Shown piece after piece: positions 36,061 to 47,800 of a stretch of 64,000 nt of DNA (the first letter of the stretch is position 1; each line of letters starts with the position of its first letter). The position numbers were made by a program, and so were the translations under genes. Source of the DNA: Mycolicibacterium sp. BiH015. Lineage in GTDB: Bacteria > Actinomycetota > Actinomycetes > Mycobacteriales > Mycobacteriaceae. The stretch is taken from contig NZ_JAQGCZ010000003.1 of assembly GCF_027706845.1 (NCBI RefSeq), positions 496,001 through 560,000 on the forward strand. The letters run 5' to 3'. The notes beneath the pieces were generated by a model. That model worked only from the letters and a program-made list of their open reading frames with translations. It was not told the origin of the DNA and ran no database searches.

Positions 36061-38102
36061 AGCCCCGACGGATACGTTTCGGGTGTCTCGCCGGCGACCC
36101 ACAGGCTGGTGGACTCCAGCGGCTCCAGGGCTGTGGTCTTGTCGATGTGGATGATGGCGTCGAACTGGTCACCCGGCCGGACGTGGTAGTAGTGGCTCTG
36201 CCGTTCTGTCGCAGGGAGATAGATGACCCCGATAGCACGTCCGAGCCGAACGGCGTCGAGAGGTTCCTTGGCGGCACGACTGATGAGCGGCGACACCAGG
36301 AATTCGGGTCTGTCGGCTTCGTGGAACAGCTCTTCGACACTGCCGTTGAGCGCGGGCCGGACGACTTTGCGCTCCGCCACCGCGCCCCACTCGCTGGCCG
36401 CCGTCACGGTACCGCTGTACGTCGTGAACCCGATCAGTCGGGCGTCATCGCCATACCGTTCGCGGGCCAGCTGGCCCAGTGTCAACTGTCCATCGGAACC
36501 GACCTCGGTGGCCCTGGCATCACCGACATGAGAATTGTGCGCCCACACCACGATGCGTGCGGGTTCTGCTCCGCCTCGACGATCGAGGTGGGACAGCAGC
36601 GCCTCGAGGGTCTGGGCCATGTGCTTGTCGCGCAGGTTCCACGACGTGACCCGGCCGCCGAACATCGCCCGGTAGTACACCTCGGCATCGCGCACGGTTT
36701 GGGCATTCTGCTGCGCGTAGAAGTTCTCGTCCTCGGCGAGGATCCCGTCGCGTCTCACATGGTCGAGTGCGTTGCGCTGCATCTCGACGAGCTGCTCGAC
36801 TGCCTGCCGCTCGCACGACAGCCCGGCGCCGAATGCCGCGGCGAACCCGTAGGCCTGCCCGTCATCGGCGGAGGTATGGTCGAAACACGCATAGCGCTCG
36901 CGTGCCCGCTGCGCGGCCGCCGGATCGACGTTCTCCAGATATCGGATCACCTCGCGCATCGACCGGTGCAGGCTGTACAGGTCCAACCCGTAGAAGCCGG
37001 CCTCACCCCGCCCCGCCGTACGCGCCGCAGAGTTGTGGCCGTGCAGCCACCCGACAAAGTCGCGCACGACGGTGTTGCGCCACATCCACGCCGGGAATCG
37101 CTCGAAACCGCGCAAGGCCTCCTCGGCGGACCCGTCCGAACCAAGGCCGCGGACGTACCGGTTGACTCGGTAGGCATCCGGCCAGTCCGCCTCGGCGGCA
37201 ATCCCGCAGAAACCCTTCTCCTCGATCAGCCACTTGGTGATCTCGGCACGGGCCTGATAGAACTCGGCTGTGCCGTGCGAACTTTCGCCGATCAGCACGA
37301 CACGAGCGTCACCGACGAGCTCGTCGAGCGCCTCCCGCGGCGGCACACCGGCAGGCGCATCGACAGCGGTGCGGCTGATTATTTCGGCCGGTGTCTCCGC
37401 CAGGCGGATCCGCGCGGTGGCCATGCCGGTGGTGGGGGTGGCCAGCAGCTCGCGCACGTCGTCGTCGCTGACCTGCCGGAAATCCCAGAACGACTCCCCG
37501 ACTGCGAGAAACGGGGTGGGCATCGACGCGCAGACGACGTCGTCGACGATGCCGGCGAACTCGCGGCACGTCGATTCCGGAGCGGCAGGGACCGCGACGA
37601 CGATCTCGGCAGGGTCCATCTCCCGCAGTGCGTGTACGGCGGCGAGCATGCTCGAGCCGGTGGCCAACCCGTCGTCGACGAGGATCACCGTCTTGCCCGC
37701 CAGGTCCAGCGGCGGTCGACCTCCACGGTATGCAGCCTCGCGCCGGAGGAGTTCGCGGCCCTCGCGCTCGGCGATGTCGCGCAACTGCTGCGGCGACACG
37801 CGGAGGCCGCGGACGACGTCGTCGTTGAGAACGACCCGGCCTCCGCTGGCCAGCGCACCCATGGCGAATTCGTCGTGGCCGGGAGCGCCCAATTTACGAA
37901 CAATAAAGGCATCCAACGAAACTCCCAGTGCCGCCGCCACTTCCCAGGCCACCGGAACCCCGCCGCGGGCCAGTCCGAGGACCACCACGTTGCCCCGGCC
38001 GCGGTAGGCACCGAGCAGTCCGGCGAGCACCCGTCCGGCTTCCCGGCGGTCCCGGAACACCCTACGCGGATAATCCTGGTTCACTCGTCGCGCAGTGGTC
38101 AT
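36057..38102 (-). CDS. Phosphoribosyltransferase-erythromycin esterase fusion (Rv2030c-like)
   Basis: 681 residues, the same length as I recall for Rv2030c. Residues 1-215 are a type I PRTase with the PRPP loop [16 protein letters not shown]. Residues 245-680 are an erythromycin-esterase/succinoglycan-type domain ([44 protein letters not shown]) with the His/Glu cluster of that fold. The real substrate is unknown; macrolide hydrolysis is not implied. Third gene from the end of the DosR-box operon 38577-33334. Confidence 0.9.
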   Translation of the reverse strand: MTTARRVNQDYPRRVFRDRREAGRVLAGLLGAYRGRGNVVVLGLARGGVPVAWEVAAALGVSLDAFIVRKLGAPGHDEFAMGALASGGRVVLNDDVVRGLRVSPQQLRDIAEREGRELLRREAAYRGGRPPLDLAGKTVILVDDGLATGSSMLAAVHALREMDPAEIVVAVPAAPESTCREFAGIVDDVVCASMPTPFLAVGESFWDFRQVSDDDVRELLATPTTGMATARIRLAETPAEIISRTAVDAPAGVPPREALDELVGDARVVLIGESSHGTAEFYQARAEITKWLIEEKGFCGIAAEADWPDAYRVNRYVRGLGSDGSAEEALRGFERFPAWMWRNTVVRDFVGWLHGHNSAARTAGRGEAGFYGLDLYSLHRSMREVIRYLENVDPAAAQRARERYACFDHTSADDGQAYGFAAAFGAGLSCERQAVEQLVEMQRNALDHVRRDGILAEDENFYAQQNAQTVRDAEVYYRAMFGGRVTSWNLRDKHMAQTLEALLSHLDRRGGAEPARIVVWAHNSHVGDARATEVGSDGQLTLGQLARERYGDDARLIGFTTYSGTVTAASEWGAVAERKVVRPALNGSVEELFHEADRPEFLVSPLISRAAKEPLDAVRLGRAIGVIYLPATERQSHYYHVRPGDQFDAIIHIDKTTALEPLESTSLWVAGETPETYPSGL

Positions 38103-38127
38103 CGTCGACTCCGTTCGATGTGTGGAT

Positions 38128-38577
38128 TCATCCCAACACGGGATCTTCGGCAGCAAGCACGTCGGCGGGCTGAGTGGCGAAGTGAAACCGGCGGCCGGTG
38201 ACGTTGCGCGGGCGGATTCGAATGAAATGCTTCTTCTCCGACGCCACCCACGGAACCAGTTCAACCTGTTCGGCCTCGGCGATTTCCTCGTCGCTGCGCA
38301 GGGAGCGTGCAACGCCCGCGACGATCACACTCCAGCCCTCGTCGGACGTATGACCGTCCGCCTCGAACAGCACGTTGTTGTTGATCGCGGCGCCGACCAG
38401 CTTGGTGCCTTCTGCGGTCCGGAAGAGGACCGTACGGTTCTGCACAGCGAAGTTCACCGGGAAGATCGCGGGCCTGCCGTCAGCGTTGGTGACGAGCCGC
38501 CCCAGGCCGGCATCAGCCAGTAGTTGCCAGCACTCGGTCTCGGACAGGACGCTCATCTGGTCATTGCGATCGGTCAT
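38128..38577 (-). CDS. Pyridoxamine-phosphate-oxidase-like flavin protein
   Basis: 149 residues with a split-barrel fold ([59 protein letters not shown]). Resembles the DosR-regulated Rv0080 group. Likely binds FMN, F420 or heme; the reaction is unknown. First gene of a probable four-gene operon (this gene, Rv2030c-like, pfkB, dosS). A DosR-like box lies 35 bases upstream. Confidence 0.8.
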   Translation of the reverse strand: MTDRNDQMSVLSETECWQLLADAGLGRLVTNADGRPAIFPVNFAVQNRTVLFRTAEGTKLVGAAINNNVLFEADGHTSDEGWSVIVAGVARSLRSDEEIAEAEQVELVPWVASEKKHFIRIRPRNVTGRRFHFATQPADVLAAEDPVLG

Positions 38578-38611
38578 GGGGTGACTGTAAGCAGCGCAAC
38601 GGCATTGGGTC

Positions 38612-38629
38612 TGTGGCATAAAGTCCCTA
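38612..38629. promoter_or_regulatory. DosR-like box of the PNPOx/Rv2030c/pfkB/dosS operon
   Basis: On the plus strand TGTGGCATAAAGTCCCTA (minus: TAGGGACTTTATGCCACA), 35 bases upstream of the operon's first ATG. One arm is canonical, the other weak. If real, the sensor kinase is under positive feedback. Confidence 0.5.
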
Positions 38630-38665
38630 CTTGCCGACCCGAATGGCCCCGAACCGCTGACGGCC

Positions 38666-39034
38666 TCAGCCCGCCGCCCATTTCTTCGCACGCTCGATGT
38701 CGTCGAGGCCGAACAGGGCGATCTCCCCGGGGACCATCCACGCCAGGGCGTGAAGCGTGTGGGCCACCCAGTCCTTGTCGGTCACCACAGCGATCCGTTT
38801 GAACGACCCATGGTGCTTCACAAGCGAACCCAGGCCGAACTTGAGATCCTCAACGAGACCACCACGGCCGAACCCCTCGTAATCGGACGTGATGATCTCG
38901 ACGATTCTGATCTCGCCTGTCGTGAGCATCTGCCCAAGCGCCGGCTCGATACCGCGCAGAGCCTCGCCTTGCAGCCGGCCGGATACCTGCAGGCCCAGCA
39001 CGCCCTCGGGCATGTCGGTCAGCACCTCGATCAC
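38666..39034 (-). CDS. STAS/SpoIIAA-like protein
   Basis: 122 residues from the GTG at 39034, with AAGGGAAG upstream. MIEVLTDMPEGVLGLQVSGR and VKHHGSFKRIAVVTDKDWVA are typical of SpoIIAA-like (SEC14-related) STAS proteins, which have no phosphorylatable Ser of the anti-sigma antagonist type at the expected place. The function is unknown. Probably co-transcribed with the four-TM gene upstream. Confidence 0.8.
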   Translation of the reverse strand: MIEVLTDMPEGVLGLQVSGRLQGEALRGIEPALGQMLTTGEIRIVEIITSDYEGFGRGGLVEDLKFGLGSLVKHHGSFKRIAVVTDKDWVAHTLHALAWMVPGEIALFGLDDIERAKKWAAG

Positions 39035-39089
39035 CGGACTTCCCTTCTGCCGATCATCTCGCCGCGGACACGACGGCGAGCGCAGCTGT

Positions 39090-39551
39090 TCAAGCGGCGT
39101 GCGGATAGTCGACGCTGATGTGTACGTCGAGATCGTGGGCATCCTCGGTGCGCGGCTTCCAACCTATGTACGTCAAGTACAGCCCGATGACGGCCATCAC
39201 CACCAACATCGGGATCCACACACCTGCGACGTCGATGATCCGGTCGGCCAGGGAGGTGAGGACGTCGGGGAAAGCCAGCAGCACGATACCGCGCACGACA
39301 AGCAACCATCCCAGCACCGACACGATGATCGCCGCCGGACCGCGCCATATCTGGTGAAACGCGACGATGGCCACGCCGCCCAGAAGTACGAACGCCCCTG
39401 TGACCCAGGGCCAGACACTGCTGGCGGTGAACTCCGACAGCACTTGAGGCATATCCCGCATGCGTATCACGGCCACGATTGCGACGACCGCGAGAAACGG
39501 GCCGAGCACGCGGGCAAAGTGTCTGGTACGGCTGTGAATCCGAACAGTCAT
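39090..39551 (-). CDS. Four-TM membrane protein, paralogue of 32164-32616
   Basis: 153 residues, four TM helices (HFARVLGPFLAVVAIVAVIR, VWPWVTGAFVLLGGVAIVAF, IIVSVLGWLLVVRGIVLLAF, IPMLVVMAVIGLYLTYIGW). GAGAAG precedes the ATG at 39551. A DosR-like box lies 81 bases upstream. The function is unknown. Confidence 0.78.
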   Translation of the reverse strand: MTVRIHSRTRHFARVLGPFLAVVAIVAVIRMRDMPQVLSEFTASSVWPWVTGAFVLLGGVAIVAFHQIWRGPAAIIVSVLGWLLVVRGIVLLAFPDVLTSLADRIIDVAGVWIPMLVVMAVIGLYLTYIGWKPRTEDAHDLDVHISVDYPHAA

Positions 39552-39631
39552 GATCTTCTCGATTCATCACGCGGTCCTACGAGATCCACTGATCCCGAGA
39601 TGCCATGCCACCATTGATCGCCGCGGCGCTG

Positions 39632-39650
39632 CAGGGTCGAAAGCCCCTAC
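39632..39650. promoter_or_regulatory. DosR-like box upstream of the four-TM/STAS operon
   Basis: CAGGGTCGAAAGCCCCTAC, arms AGGG/CCCCT, 81 bases before the minus-strand start at 39551. Confidence 0.45.
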
Positions 39651-39660
39651 CCCACACGCC

Positions 39661-40019
39661 TTAGGTCACGATTCCGCCGACGGTGATCAGCTCCGGTCGC
39701 GCGCAGAGCGAATTTGTAAACCTCCTCGAACCACAGCACGGACGACGCCGCCGCCACGGCGACAGCCCACTGCCCTATTTCGCCACAGCGGCACCGGCGG
39801 TTCGGATTCGAGTTCGTTGGGACCGTCGGTATCCAATCTCCGCGCAGCCTGCGCTGCGCTGAGGCCGGTAGCTGGGTCCACGCCCAGATCCCTGGCTACC
39901 TCGACGCCCTCGCGTAAGGAAGGATCCAAGCATTCGAGCGGCGGGCAGGCGCCTGACATCGTCGCGCCACAATCGCTGGCTTTCGCCGTCATTGCCGCGC
40001 TCCTTCCGTTGTCGGCCAT
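39661..40019 (-). pseudogene. Remnant of a CtpF-type cation P-ATPase (ends only)
   Basis: The frame from ATG 40019 (or 39993) gives a cation-ATPase N-terminal domain (ARDLGVDPATGLSAAQAARR, LDTDGPNELESEPPVPLW). It then runs straight, out of frame, into a segment that looks like the extreme C-terminal TM and tail of the same pump class (VAAASSVLWFEEVYKFALRA). The actuator, DKTGT site and nearly all TM helices are missing, a loss of several hundred codons. CtpF (Rv1997) is a DosR-regulated Ca2+-type pump; this is its likely relic. Confidence 0.6.
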
Positions 40020-40084
40020 GGTGCCCTGACAGTCCCGTCCCACAGCAGTGCGCCGCGGGGTATGAGGACTTACGACAGCCGATC

Positions 40085-40103
40085 GAGGACCAAAGACCCC
40101 TCA
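40085..40103. promoter_or_regulatory. DosR-like box upstream of arcD
   Basis: GAGGACCAAAGACCCCTCA, 81 bases before the arcD ATG, and on the other strand 65 bases from the ctpF remnant start. It would place the arginine deiminase operon under DosR. Confidence 0.5.
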
Positions 40104-40184
40104 GCCCGCCTGGACCCCAGCAATAGCGTCGACCTCATCAAGGTCGCGTCCGCGACCGTGTACCGATGCATCTGGGAGACAACG

Positions 40185-41660
40185 ATGTCGCAGTCAGTAC
40201 TTCCGAGACCTGCCGCACCACGCCCTGGCGTCCGCGCGGGCCTCGGCCTCACGGCTTTGACCGCACTGGTCGTCGGTTCGATGATCGGCAGCGGAATTTT
40301 CGCGTTGCCGTCACAGATGGCCGCCAGTGCCGCACCCGGCCCGCTGATCATCGGGTGGGTCGTCACCGGCGTGGGCATGTTGATGCTCGCCTTCGTCTTC
40401 CAGACGCTCGCCACCCGTAAACCCGACGTGGACGGTGGCGTCTACGGTTATGCCCGAGCGGGTTTCGGCAATTACATCGGATTCACATCGGCGTTCGGCT
40501 ACTGGATGTCGGCGTGGGTGGGCAACGTGGCCTACCTCGTGCTGCTGTTCTCGACACTGGGCTACTTCTTTCCCGCTTTCGAGGGCGGCGTCACCGTACC
40601 GGCCATCATCGGCGCCTCGGTCGTTCTCTGGGTCGTGCACACCCTGACCCTGCGGGGGATCCAGACCGCGGCGTTGGTGAACGTCATCGTCACGATCGCC
40701 AAGGTTGTTCCGATCGTCGTGTTCATCGCGATAGCCGCCGTCGGATTCAAGGCCGGATTGTTCACCGCCGACTTCTGGGGCAGGACAACACAAATCGAGG
40801 GAGCCCCGGTCGGCGACACCCTGACGCAGGTGAAGAACATGATGCTGGTCACCGTCTGGGTGTTCATCGGTATCGAAGGCGCCGCCGTGTATTCGCAGCG
40901 CGCCGCCAAACGCGCCGACGTGGGGCGCGCCACGGTGCTGGGCTTCGGCGCCGTACTGGCCCTGTTGCTCCTGGTGAACCTGCTGTCGTATGGCCTGATG
41001 GCGCAGGCGGAGCTGGCCGGCGTGCCGGATCCGTCGATGGCGGGCGTGTTGGAGAACGAGGTCGGCAGCTGGGGTGCGACCTTCATCTCGGCCGGTCTGG
41101 TCATCTCTCTACTGGGTGCGCTCATCGCCTGGGTGCTGCTGTGTGTCGAGATCCTGCGTCTACCCGCACTGGAAAACGTGATGCCGAAGGCACTCGCGAA
41201 GGAGAACGCACACGGCGCACCCGCAACCGCCCTCTGGCTGACCAACCTGTGCGTGCAGGCGATGCTGCTGTGGACACTGGCCAACGAGAGCACCTACACC
41301 AACCTGATTTACCTGGCGACGTCGCTGATCCTGCTGCCCTACCTGTGGTCGGCGGCCTACCAGGTTCTGCTGACGCTGCGCGGTGAGACGTATCAGTCCG
41401 GCCATGGGAGGACGCGCGACCTGGTCGTCGGTGTGGTCGCCCTCGGTTACGCCGTCTGGCTGCTGTACGCGGGCGGCTGGCAGTACCTGCTGATGGCGGC
41501 AGTGTTCTATCTGGTCGGCACGGCGCTGTACATATGGGCCCGGCGAGAGAGCAGGCTGCCGGTCTTCACACCGGGCGAGATGCTTGTGGTCGGAGTGGTG
41601 GCCGCGACGTCGGCTGTCGCGATCGTCCTGCTGGCCGCCGGCAACCTGGCCGTGCTGTGA
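40185..41660 (+). CDS. arcD: Arginine:ornithine antiporter of the APC family
   Basis: 491 residues from the ATG at 40185, with GGGAG upstream. Twelve TM helices. The first holds the APC substrate motif [19 protein letters not shown]; the ArcD-type stretch [20 protein letters not shown] is present. It exchanges external arginine for ornithine at no energy cost. It is followed by arcA with a 4-base overlap, so arcDABC is one operon. Confidence 0.9.
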   Translation: MSQSVLPRPAAPRPGVRAGLGLTALTALVVGSMIGSGIFALPSQMAASAAPGPLIIGWVVTGVGMLMLAFVFQTLATRKPDVDGGVYGYARAGFGNYIGFTSAFGYWMSAWVGNVAYLVLLFSTLGYFFPAFEGGVTVPAIIGASVVLWVVHTLTLRGIQTAALVNVIVTIAKVVPIVVFIAIAAVGFKAGLFTADFWGRTTQIEGAPVGDTLTQVKNMMLVTVWVFIGIEGAAVYSQRAAKRADVGRATVLGFGAVLALLLLVNLLSYGLMAQAELAGVPDPSMAGVLENEVGSWGATFISAGLVISLLGALIAWVLLCVEILRLPALENVMPKALAKENAHGAPATALWLTNLCVQAMLLWTLANESTYTNLIYLATSLILLPYLWSAAYQVLLTLRGETYQSGHGRTRDLVVGVVALGYAVWLLYAGGWQYLLMAAVFYLVGTALYIWARRESRLPVFTPGEMLVVGVVAATSAVAIVLLAAGNLAVL

Positions 41661-42913
41661 CAACGGATTCGCGCCTCGGAGTGTGGTCGGAGGCGGGCAA
41701 ACTGCGCCGGGTCCTGGTGTGCGCTCCGGGACTAGCTCATCAGCGACTGACCCCGCAGAACTGCAACGAGCTGCTGTTCGACGACGTGATCTGGCTACAG
41801 CAGGCGCGCCGCGACCACTTCGATTTCGTCGCCAAGATGGAGGACCACGGGGTCGAAGTCCTCGAACTGCAGGACCTACTTGCTGACATCGTTACCAGTC
41901 ATCAGGCCCGCCAATGGATTCTGGAACGCAAGGTGACCGACGACCTGGTCGGTCCGGGGATGCGTCATCAGGTCCGAGATTGGCTGGATCAACTCCCCGC
42001 AGAACAGCTGGCAGAATTCCTGATCGGTGGGATCGCCTACGCCGATGTTCCCGACGAGGTCGGCGGCAGCTTCCTCACCACGCTCCGCGATCTGGATCCG
42101 ACGGGCTTCGTGTTGCGGCCGCTTCCCAATACACAGTTCATGCGAGACAACTCCTCCTGGATCTTCCATGGGGTCACACTGAATCCAATGTATTGGCCCG
42201 CGCGACGCCAGGAGACGCTGCTGACGACCGCGGTCTACAAGTTCCATCCCGCGTTCGCCGACGAGAAGTTCGACGTCTGGCTGGGCGACACGGACAGCGT
42301 TGCGCTGGACCATGGTTCGGCGACACTCGAGGGCGGCGACGTCATGCCGATCGGCAAAGGAGTGGTGGTCATAGGCATGGGCGAGCGATCGTCACATCAA
42401 GCGATCACACAGGTTGCCCGCAATCTCTTCGCGGCGGGCGCCGCCGAGCATGTGATCGTTGCGAGCCTGCCCAAGTCACGCGCAGCCATGCATCTGGATA
42501 CCGTGTTCACGTTCTGCGACTACGACCTCGTCACCGCGTACGCGTCGGTCGTCGACGGGATCGTGCCGTTCAGCCTCCGCCCCGACGACCGGGCACCGTC
42601 CGGCCTGGACATTCGACGCGAGCCGAAAGCGTTGATCCCGACCATCGGGGACGCGCTCGGCGTCACATTCCGGGTCGTCAGTACAGCCGGCGACGTGTAC
42701 GGGGTGCAGCGCGAGCAGTGGGACGACGGGAACAACGTCGTCGCGCTCGAGCCCGGTCTGGTGATCGGATACGACCGCAACATCCTCACCAACACGGCGT
42801 TGCGCAAGGCCGGTGTCGAAGTAGTCACCATCACCGCCAGCGAACTCGGCCGCGGGCGCGGCGGCGGCAGGTGCATGACCTGCCCCATTCTTCGCGACCC
42901 GCTGTACACCTGA
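41657..42913 (+). CDS. arcA: Arginine deiminase
   Basis: 418 residues from GTG 41657, which overlaps the arcD stop. Hydrolyses arginine to citrulline and ammonia. Guanidino-modifying-enzyme motifs are intact: [34 protein letters not shown] (catalytic His), and the nucleophile Cys in [18 protein letters not shown]. Full length for the family. Confidence 0.95.
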   Translation: MTTDSRLGVWSEAGKLRRVLVCAPGLAHQRLTPQNCNELLFDDVIWLQQARRDHFDFVAKMEDHGVEVLELQDLLADIVTSHQARQWILERKVTDDLVGPGMRHQVRDWLDQLPAEQLAEFLIGGIAYADVPDEVGGSFLTTLRDLDPTGFVLRPLPNTQFMRDNSSWIFHGVTLNPMYWPARRQETLLTTAVYKFHPAFADEKFDVWLGDTDSVALDHGSATLEGGDVMPIGKGVVVIGMGERSSHQAITQVARNLFAAGAAEHVIVASLPKSRAAMHLDTVFTFCDYDLVTAYASVVDGIVPFSLRPDDRAPSGLDIRREPKALIPTIGDALGVTFRVVSTAGDVYGVQREQWDDGNNVVALEPGLVIGYDRNILTNTALRKAGVEVVTITASELGRGRGGGRCMTCPILRDPLYT

Positions 42914-42934
42914 CATCGACGAGGGAGACCGATC

Positions 42935-43939
42935 GTGGCCTTCAACAACCGTAATCGCAGTCTGCTCAGTCTCGTTCACCATACGGAACGGGACCTGCAC
43001 TACCTGCTGGACCTGTCCCGAGACCTCAAGAGAGCCAAGTACTCCGGGGTGGAGCGGCAGAGCCTCGCGGGCAAGAACATCGCGCTGATCTTCGAGAAGA
43101 CCTCCACGAGGACACGGTGCGCGTTCGAGGTGGCCGCTCACGATGAAGGAGCCCACGTCACCTACATCGACCCCAAGTCCTCCCAGATCGGGCACAAGGA
43201 GTCGATGAAAGACACCGCACGCGTGCTGGGCCGCATGTACGACGCCATCGAATACCGTGGAGCGAGCCAGAAGACGGTGGAGGAACTCGCCGAGTACGCC
43301 GGGGTCCCTGTCTTCAATGGACTCACCGACGAGTTCCACCCCACCCAGATGCTCGCCGACGTGATGACCATGACCGAGCAGTGCCCGAAGCCGTTGACCG
43401 ACATCGCATTCGCGTTCGTCGGCGACGGCAGGAACAACGTCGCCAACTCGCTTCTGCTCGTCGCCGCGAAACTGGGGATGGATGTCCGGATCGGAGCGCC
43501 CCCGGCTCTGTGGCCGCACGAGGACCACGTGTCGATGTGCGAGGAATTCGCCATGGACTCCGGGGCGCGTATCACCATCACCGACGACCCGGTCAAGGCG
43601 GTCACCGGCGTCGACTTCGTCTACACCGATGTCTGGGTGTCGATGGGCGAGCCCATACAGACGTGGGGCGAACGCATCCAGGAACTGTTGCCGTTCCAGG
43701 TCAACCTGGCCCTGATGGCCGCGGCCGGCAATCCGCGGGTGAAGTTCATGCACTGCCTTCCAGCGTTCCACAACAGCGCTACCGAGGTCGGGGCCGAGAT
43801 CGCCGCACAGTACCCCAATTTGTGTGACGGCATCGAAGTCACCGAAGAGGTCTTCGAAAGCCCGATGAACGCCGCGTTCGAGCAAGCCGAGAACAGGATG
43901 CACACCATCAAAGCCGTCCTCGTGTCGGCCCTGTCCTGA
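42935..43939 (+). CDS. arcB: Catabolic ornithine carbamoyltransferase
   Basis: 334 residues. Carbamoyl-phosphate motif [20 protein letters not shown] and ornithine motif [10 protein letters not shown] are intact. The [15 protein letters not shown] region is typical of the longer catabolic enzymes. It phosphorolyses citrulline to ornithine and carbamoyl phosphate. GTG 42935 follows GGGAG. Between arcA and arcC. Confidence 0.94.
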   Translation: MAFNNRNRSLLSLVHHTERDLHYLLDLSRDLKRAKYSGVERQSLAGKNIALIFEKTSTRTRCAFEVAAHDEGAHVTYIDPKSSQIGHKESMKDTARVLGRMYDAIEYRGASQKTVEELAEYAGVPVFNGLTDEFHPTQMLADVMTMTEQCPKPLTDIAFAFVGDGRNNVANSLLLVAAKLGMDVRIGAPPALWPHEDHVSMCEEFAMDSGARITITDDPVKAVTGVDFVYTDVWVSMGEPIQTWGERIQELLPFQVNLALMAAAGNPRVKFMHCLPAFHNSATEVGAEIAAQYPNLCDGIEVTEEVFESPMNAAFEQAENRMHTIKAVLVSALS

Positions 43940-43946
43940 CGCGCCC

Positions 43947-44861
43947 GTGCGTATCGTTATCGCACTGGGTGGCAACGCGATTCTGCGCCGTGGCCAGCCC
44001 ATGACGGCAGAAAATCAGCGCGACAACATTCGCGTGGCCGCCGCGGCAATCGCTACTGTCGCACCAGGGAACCAACTCGTGATCGCGCACGGTAACGGGC
44101 CGCAGGTGGGGCTGCTGGCGCTGCAGGCCGCGGCCTACCACGACGTCGCCCCGTACCCCCTGGATGTGCTCGGCGCGCAGACCGAGGCGATGATCGGCTA
44201 CGTCATCGAACAAGAGCTCGGAAACCTGTTGCCGGCCGGCCAATCGCTGGCGACCCTGCTCACGATGATCGAAGTGGACAGGCACGACCCGGGCTTCGCC
44301 CACCCGACGAAGCCGATCGGCCCGGTCTACGACCGCGACGCGGCCGACCGGCTACGCGCCGAGAGCGGCTGGGCCTTCGCTCCCGACGGCGATGGGTTCC
44401 GCAGAGTGGTGGCAAGCCCAAAACCTCGGCGCATCTTCGAGATCGAACCGATCCGCACGCTGGTGGAAGCGGGGACGGTGGTCATCTGTGCGGGCGGCGG
44501 CGGGATCCCGACGGCCTACGACGAGGCCGGCAGGTTATGCGGGGTCGAAGCGGTCATCGACAAAGACCTGGCATCGGCGCTGCTGGCCGAACAACTCCAG
44601 GCGGACCTGCTCGTCATCGCCACCGACGTGGACGGTGTCTACAGCGGCTGGGGCACCCCCGAGCAGAAGCGACTGTCTCACATCACCGTTGACGAGCTTG
44701 CCGCGATGCACTTCGCCGAGGGCTCGATGGGCCCGAAGGTCGAGGCCGCCTGCCGATTCGCCGGCAACACCGGTAACGCCGCGGTGATCGGCGCGCTTCG
44801 CGACATCGACAGGATCGTCGTTGGTGAAGCGGGGACGACAGTCGCGAAGGCTACCGGCTGA
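43947..44861 (+). CDS. arcC: Carbamate kinase
   Basis: 304 residues. Makes ATP, CO2 and ammonia from carbamoyl phosphate and ADP. N-terminal [20 protein letters not shown], the central motif [20 protein letters not shown], and the late [15 protein letters not shown] are all present. Starts seven bases after arcB. Last gene of arcDABC; its end overlaps the opposing trehalose-enzyme gene by 11 bases. Confidence 0.94.
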   Translation: MRIVIALGGNAILRRGQPMTAENQRDNIRVAAAAIATVAPGNQLVIAHGNGPQVGLLALQAAAYHDVAPYPLDVLGAQTEAMIGYVIEQELGNLLPAGQSLATLLTMIEVDRHDPGFAHPTKPIGPVYDRDAADRLRAESGWAFAPDGDGFRRVVASPKPRRIFEIEPIRTLVEAGTVVICAGGGGIPTAYDEAGRLCGVEAVIDKDLASALLAEQLQADLLVIATDVDGVYSGWGTPEQKRLSHITVDELAAMHFAEGSMGPKVEAACRFAGNTGNAAVIGALRDIDRIVVGEAGTTVAKATG

Positions 44862-47800
44862 ATCGCACGGTTCCACCGGCGACCAGGGTCTGCTGTGCAC
44901 CGCGGCACTCGACCTGGACGGGCGGTGCGTCCCCCGGTTCCGCGCTGAGGGTGGCACCGCGTCCCCGCACGCTGAGCCGGAGCCGATGACCTCGGTACCG
45001 GAACGAAAAGGCCAAGCCGCCCAGCGACTCCGGCCACAGCGGTCCGATGACAATTTGCTCATCACGTAGTTCGAGGCCGGTAAAGCACCGCTGCAGCAGG
45101 TCGACACTGCCTGCCATCGCAGCGAGATGGATTCCCTCGGCAGTGGTGCCGCGCTGGATGTCGACGACATCGGAGTCCAACACCTGTTTGAAATAGCGCA
45201 TCGCCTCGGTGCGGTTACCGCGCGCGGTCACCCAGGAGTGCACGACAGCGCTCAGCGTCGATCCGTGCGAGGTGCGCGACCGGTAGTAGTCGATCGTCGC
45301 CGGTATCTGCTCGGGGCTGAAGGTGTAGCCCAGCCGATCGAACAGCTCGTACAGTTCGTCGGCTGACAAGAGATAGAACAGCATGACGGTATCGGCCTGT
45401 TTGGCGGCTTTGTAGTTGTTGGTGCTGTCGTTCTCGGCGTCCAGGATCCGGTCCAGTCGCCGCAGATCCCCGTAGCGAGTTCGGTATGTCTCCCAGTCGA
45501 GTTCCCGTAAACGCTCGTAGCCCTCGAATTGACTGATGACGCCGTCATGAAAGGGGACGAACATCCGGCGGCTGACATCCTCCCACCGCACGAGCTCGTC
45601 ATCATCGATACCCAACTTCTCCAACAGGGTCAGCCGGTAGGACAACGGCACCCGCTCCAGGGTTTCCAGCGCCCGCAGGATCACCCACACAGCCATCACA
45701 TTGGTGTAGGCGTTGTTGTCGATGCCGTCGTAGTCGCGCCCCGGGTAGCCGGAGTGGAACTCGTCGGGCCCGATGACGCCGGTGACGACGTATCGGTTCC
45801 GCACACTGTCGAACCTGGCCAGACTCACCCAGAATCGAGCGATCTCAGCCAGCATTTCCGCTCCGTAGTCGATCAGGAAACCCGAGTCACCGGTGACCTG
45901 GAAGTATTGCCAGACGTTGTAGGCGATCGCGATGCCCACGTGATGTGCGCGGGCGCTCGCATCCGGATTCCAGTGTCCCGAAGTGGGATTGAGATGCAGC
46001 TGCTGGCTCTCCTCGCGTCCGCTGCTGCCGGACTGCCAGGGAAACATCGCGCCCCGGTAACCCCGCTCGTGTGCAGCGAGGCGGGCCTCGGGCAATCGGC
46101 GATACCGGTACATCAGCAGTGATCGCGTGACCTCAGGCATCCGCAGATTCGTGACGGGGAATACGAACAGTTCGTCCCAGAAGACGTGGCCCCGATACGC
46201 CTCGCCGTGCAAGCCCCGGGCCGGGACGCCGACGTCGAGGTCAGCGGTGTGCCGCGAGAGCGTTTGCAGCAGATGCAGCTGATGAAGCCGCACGACGCGC
46301 AATGTCTCGACATCGCGACTGACATCGATGGTGAAGCGCTCCCACAGGTGTGCCCAGGAAAGTTGGTGTCCGCGCTGGAGTTCGGCGAAATCCGCCACCC
46401 TGCTGATCTCACGGATGGCGGCCTCAACAGGTTCGCCGATACCGTGGTCCCGGCTGGTGAACACGCACGCAGTCTTCTCCAGCAACGCAGTATTGCCTGG
46501 TACCACGTCGATCAAGAACTGATGACCGACGTGTGCGTCACCGACGATCGGCATGCGTCGGACTTCGCGATCCTCGGACGCAGCGCCATCGCAGCGCAGG
46601 GTGTTACGCACGGTGAGAGCTACGCGGACCCTGGACTGCGTGGTCTCCACGGCCAGTAGCGCGCAGTCTTCTGACAGCTCTCGAATCTCGTTGACATCCA
46701 GATGCTTTGATGCCAAGTCGCGATAACGCTCGACGCCCGTGTTGGCGACGCCGCCATCTACCGTCGATCGGATCTCCAGCAATCCTGTCCAGTCCAGCGG
46801 ACGAATCACCGTCTGCATGGCCGCCACATGCGGCTGCTGCATCGAAACGAACCGCCGCTGAGTGACCTCGGTGGTGCGTCCGTCCTCGTCGCAGACCGTG
46901 AACGTCCGGATCAGCGTCGCGCGGCGCAAAGCGAACGTCACGCGATAAGACGTCGGCGGGCAGCGGTCGATGTCGAACCACGCCGCACCATTAACCCGGA
47001 ACGAGACCGGTAGCCAGTTCGGCAAGTTGACCAGGCTCTCGTTGGTGACAGGCGTGCCGGCGACCACATCGGTGAGCCTGTTGTACACGCCAGCCACATA
47101 ATGCCCCGGGTAGTGGAACTGGCCGGCATGTGCCTCGGGTGCGGCCCCGCGCACAGCGAGGTACCCGTTGCCGGTCGTGCACAACGACTCTCGAAGTCTT
47201 TCCTGTTCTCGCGCGTAACCGTCGAACACCAGGCTCCAGGAGTCACCGGTGCTGTCGGCCTCGTCGGCGAGCCGCTGTGCCAGCCGGGACAGGAACGTGC
47301 AGACGGCTTCGGGCTCGTCCAGACAGAACCGCGCAGACGACTTCCGCTTGTCGGAAACTCCCTGGCGCACGGCGATGCCCACGCCCTTGTGCCGGAGCAC
47401 GTCGAAGGCGTCCTCGTCGGTGCTGTCGTCTCCGATGTACACCGGCAGCGCCAGATCCTCGCCGTCGATCTGATTGAGAATCCAGTTCACCGCACGTCCT
47501 TTGTCCCAATCGATGCCGGGACGCAGCTCGATCACCATTCGACCGGACGAGACGCCGAGATGATGGGCGCGCCCGACTGTGCGAACAGCTGCGATCACAG
47601 CATCGACGGCTTCGTCGGCGACGTTGCGATAGTGGACGGCGAGCGCAAAACGTTTGTCCTCGATGACGATGCCCTGGACTTCGCCGAGTTGTGCCGTCAG
47701 GTCAGCCCCGGCGGGACTCAACGCAAGTCGTGCTTCCTCCGCACGCGGATTGGGGTGTTCGACCCCGTCCGGTGACACCAGTTCGATGCCGTGGCTGCCC

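Noticed and set aside
36147..38201. 684-codon plus-strand frame opposite the PRTase-esterase gene
   Set aside because: Long only because of codon bias in the real gene; no motif and no ribosome site.
42476..44002. 508-codon minus-strand frame over arcA-arcB
   Set aside because: Opposite well-conserved arcA/arcB catalytic motifs; not a gene.
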